In this document: positions 6,520-7,969 of the stretch, in pieces
Layout: each line of letters starts with the position of its first letter
How positions within the stretch are numbered: position 1 is the stretch's first letter
Assembly (NCBI GenBank): GCA_002422265.1
Contig: DIUB01000077.1
Location: 5,745 to 13,713 of the forward strand
Source of the DNA: Geobacter sp. UBA6169
GTDB taxonomy: Bacteria; Desulfobacterota; Desulfuromonadia; Geobacterales; Pseudopelobacteraceae
DNA: 7,969 bases
Direction of reading: 5' to 3'
The notes under the pieces: model-generated
The model's database searches: none
Told to the model about the DNA's origin: nothing
What the model saw: only the letters and a program-made list of their open reading frames with translations
Program-made: the position numbers and the translations under genes

Positions 6520-7669
6520 CCTGAATCTTCTCCTCGCTCAAGACCTGCTCCAGCTTTTCATCCTTATGCTCGAAATTATCCCATGAGGCGTCGGATGTTG
6601 AGGAGATACCGGAAACCTTGAGGGCAAAGTCATCAGGGTTTGAACTCTGGCGTAATGCCTCTTCATACGTAATCAGCTTGGAGGTAAACAGCTTCATCAG
6701 GGATTGGTCAAAGGTCTGCATGCCGTAGGAGACAAACCCCTGGGCTATGGCATCCCGTATCTGCTTGGTCTTGTCCTTGTCGTCAATACACTCTTTAACC
6801 CGCGCCGTGCCCAGTAGCACCTCAACCGCCGGCACCCTCCCTTTTCCGTCGGCTCGGGGGACCAGGCGCTGAGAGATAATACCCTTGATGATGCTGGACA
6901 ACTGGATCCGCACCTGACGCTGGTGGTACGGGGGAAAGACCGAAATGATCCGGTTAATGGTCTCCGGCGCATCCATGGTGTGCAGGGTAGACATCACCAG
7001 GTGGCCGGTCTCGGCGGCAGTCATGGCAGTTTCAATGGTCTCGTAATCCCGCATCTCGCCCACCAGGATCACATCCGGATCCTGACGCAGGGCTCCCTTG
7101 AGGGCATTGGAAAAGGTAGGTGTGTCGGTTCCCACCTCACGCTGGCTGATGATGCATTTGTTATCGCGATGAAGAAACTCCACCGGATCCTCAATGGTAA
7201 TGATATTGCAGGTCCGCTGATAATTGATATGGTCGATCATGGCTGCCAGGGTGGACGACTTGCCCGAACCGGTGGTGCCGGTTACCAGAATCAGCCCCCG
7301 TTCTTCCAGGCAGAGCTTCTGCAGCACTGGCGGCAGGTTCAGCTCTTCAAGGGAGGGGATCTTCATGGCAATCGCCCGGAACACCAGGGCTATGGTACCC
7401 CGCTGACGGTAGCAGGCCACCCGGAACCGCCCCAGACCCGGTACTGCGTAAGCCATGTCAACCTCGGAGTTCTCCTCAAAGATCCGTCGTTGACGGTCAC
7501 TCATCATCATATTGGCCATGCTCGACACCACATCGGGTGCCAATCGCTGGGCATTGGGAATCGGATGCAGCTTGCCGTCAATCCTGACAATCGGCGGCAG
7601 TCCGGTCTTGATATGGATATCAGAGCCGCGCGCCTTAACCGCAATGGTAAGAATTTCGTTCAGATCCAC
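6506..7669 (-). CDS. PilT/PilU-type type IV pilus retraction ATPase
   Basis: This is a 387 aa hexameric secretion-family ATPase of the PilT/PilU group, expected at the cytoplasmic base of a type IV pilus, where it powers retraction by ATP hydrolysis. Residues 1-100 form the N-terminal PAS-like domain (RGSDIHIKTG at 14-23, RFRVACYRQRG at 81-91). The ATPase core is complete: Walker A GTTGSGKSS at 131-139, Asp box ITIEDPVE at 157-164, Walker B DPDVILVGEMRD at 197-208, His box TGHLVMSTLHT at 221-231. The canonical PilT motif AIRNLIRE is not present; the equivalent stretch reads ARVKECIDDKDKTKQ. The end, GMQTFDQSLMKLF with ITYEEALRQSSNPDDFALKV, is closer to PilU than PilT as I recall them. A 30-residue acidic tail follows. 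The start is GTG at 7667-7669, with GGAGGT at 7675-7680. It lies 22 bp after recA, with no terminator seen between them. Confidence 0.93.
   Translation of the reverse strand: MDLNEILTIAVKARGSDIHIKTGLPPIVRIDGKLHPIPNAQRLAPDVVSSMANMMMSDRQRRIFEENSEVDMAYAVPGLGRFRVACYRQRGTIALVFRAIAMKIPSLEELNLPPVLQKLCLEERGLILVTGTTGSGKSSTLAAMIDHINYQRTCNIITIEDPVEFLHRDNKCIISQREVGTDTPTFSNALKGALRQDPDVILVGEMRDYETIETAMTAAETGHLVMSTLHTMDAPETINRIISVFPPYHQRQVRIQLSSIIKGIISQRLVPRADGKGRVPAVEVLLGTARVKECIDDKDKTKQIRDAIAQGFVSYGMQTFDQSLMKLFTSKLITYEEALRQSSNPDDFALKVSGISSTSDASWDNFEHKDEKLEQVLSEEKIQVDRY
6530..6535 (-). promoter_or_regulatory. Shine-Dalgarno deciding the TTG start of recX
   Basis: The minus strand reads GAGGAG (within GAGGAGAAG), 10 nt upstream of the TTG at 6519 and inside the ATPase coding sequence. 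It supports the TTG, since the next in-frame Met is more than 80 codons downstream, inside conserved RecX sequence. Confidence 0.65.
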
Positions 7670-7674
7670 CGGGC

Positions 7675-7680
7675 ACCTCC
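7675..7680 (-). promoter_or_regulatory. Shine-Dalgarno of the pilT-like gene
   Basis: The minus strand reads GGAGGT, 5 nt before the GTG at 7669, in the 22 bp gap after recA. It fixes the start at M-D-L-N-E-I-L, which is where PilT-family proteins normally begin. The gap contains no inverted repeat or T-run that could terminate transcription. Confidence 0.7.
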
Positions 7681-7691
7681 AAAATCCAGTG

Positions 7692-7969
7692 CTAGTTACC
7701 TTCGACCTTGGGAGAAGGGGCGATCAGTTCCAGAAGCTTGCCCTCAATCTCGGCCAGCATGGCCGGGTTATCTTTCAGGAACTGACGGGAATTCTCCCTG
7801 CCCTGACCAATCCGTTCTTTGTTGTACGAGAACCAGGCACCGCTCTTGTCGACAATACCCCTGTCTACCGCCAGATCCAGCACATCGCCGGTGCGGGAGA
7901 TCCCCTCTCCGTAGAGAATATCAAATTCAGCTTCTTTAAATGGTGGGGCCACCTTGTTCTTGACCACCT
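7692..7969 (-). CDS. recA: Recombinase RecA, C-terminal part (truncated by window edge)
   Basis: RecA forms filaments on single-stranded DNA, drives strand exchange and triggers LexA self-cleavage. Only about the last 92 codons are present, and the 5' part is beyond the right edge. The visible part begins VVKNKVAPPFKEAEFDILYG, the end of the core domain, followed by EGISRTGDVLDLAVD, GAWFSYNKERIGQGRENS and FLKDNPAMLAEIEGKLLELI, the standard RecA C-terminal domain. The protein ends IAPSPKVEGN, so it lacks the long acidic tail of E. coli RecA. The two bases beyond the first full codon read AG, fitting the Lys codon usual in RecA at this place. Any LexA-controlled promoter lies outside the window. 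With no terminator visible after its TAG stop, some transcripts probably continue into the pilT-like gene. Confidence 0.98.
   Translation of the reverse strand, partial: VVKNKVAPPFKEAEFDILYGEGISRTGDVLDLAVDRGIVDKSGAWFSYNKERIGQGRENSRQFLKDNPAMLAEIEGKLLELIAPSPKVEGN

Noticed and set aside
7670..7691. Possible terminator or promoter between recA and the pilT-like gene
   Set aside because: The gap is only 22 bp and holds just the Shine-Dalgarno; no inverted repeat or T-run was found.
6923..7939. Long plus-strand open frame (338 codons) opposite the pilT-like gene and the recA end
   Set aside because: It is antisense to two strongly conserved genes, its translation looks like no protein family, and it spans their junction. 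It is a by-product of GC-rich codon use on the coding strand.

Overview
The window reads as one tightly packed gene block, all of it on the minus strand. In transcription order (right to left) it holds: the 3' end of recA; a PilT/PilU-type pilus retraction ATPase; recX; a FlgT-like periplasmic protein; a large TPR/CsgG-like lipoprotein; a secreted protein with a CsgG/TolB-N-like domain and six fibronectin type III domains; a small secreted protein of unknown function; and the 5' end of alaS. Gaps between genes are 4 to 22 bp, or the genes overlap by 4 to 14 bp. I see no terminator hairpin or promoter in any junction, and no gene-free stretch as long as 300 bp. I found no RNA gene, mobile element, CRISPR array or att site.

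recA-recX-alaS is a widespread proteobacterial gene order. The extra pilT-like gene after recA, the moderately high GC, and the secretion-rich insert before alaS suggest a Gram-negative deltaproteobacterium (Desulfobacterota), most likely of the Geobacter/Trichlorobacter/Pelobacter group. This placement is inferred from gene order and protein character, not from a database match.

Region by region: 7692-7969 is the RecA C-terminal domain. 6506-7669 is the ATPase, with intact Walker A, Asp box, Walker B and His box and a PilU-like C-terminal end. 6031-6519 is RecX, starting at a TTG inside the end of the ATPase gene. 291-6034 is a four-gene envelope cassette. 1-286 is AlaS, with a GTG start whose Shine-Dalgarno lies inside the preceding gene.

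The cassette is the most interesting part. Three consecutive exported proteins each appear to carry a domain of the CsgG/FlgO/TolB-N type, the fold used in curli secretion pores and in the flagellar H/T-ring accessory proteins FlgO and FlgT. One is a lipoprotein predicted to reach the outer membrane, one carries a long FN3 array, and one has the FlgT-like three-part layout. Together they could form an outer-membrane or periplasmic assembly apparatus. Its co-transcription with a pilus retraction ATPase suggests, but does not show, a link with type IV pili or another surface fibre. The substrate is unknown and no curli-like subunit is encoded in the window.
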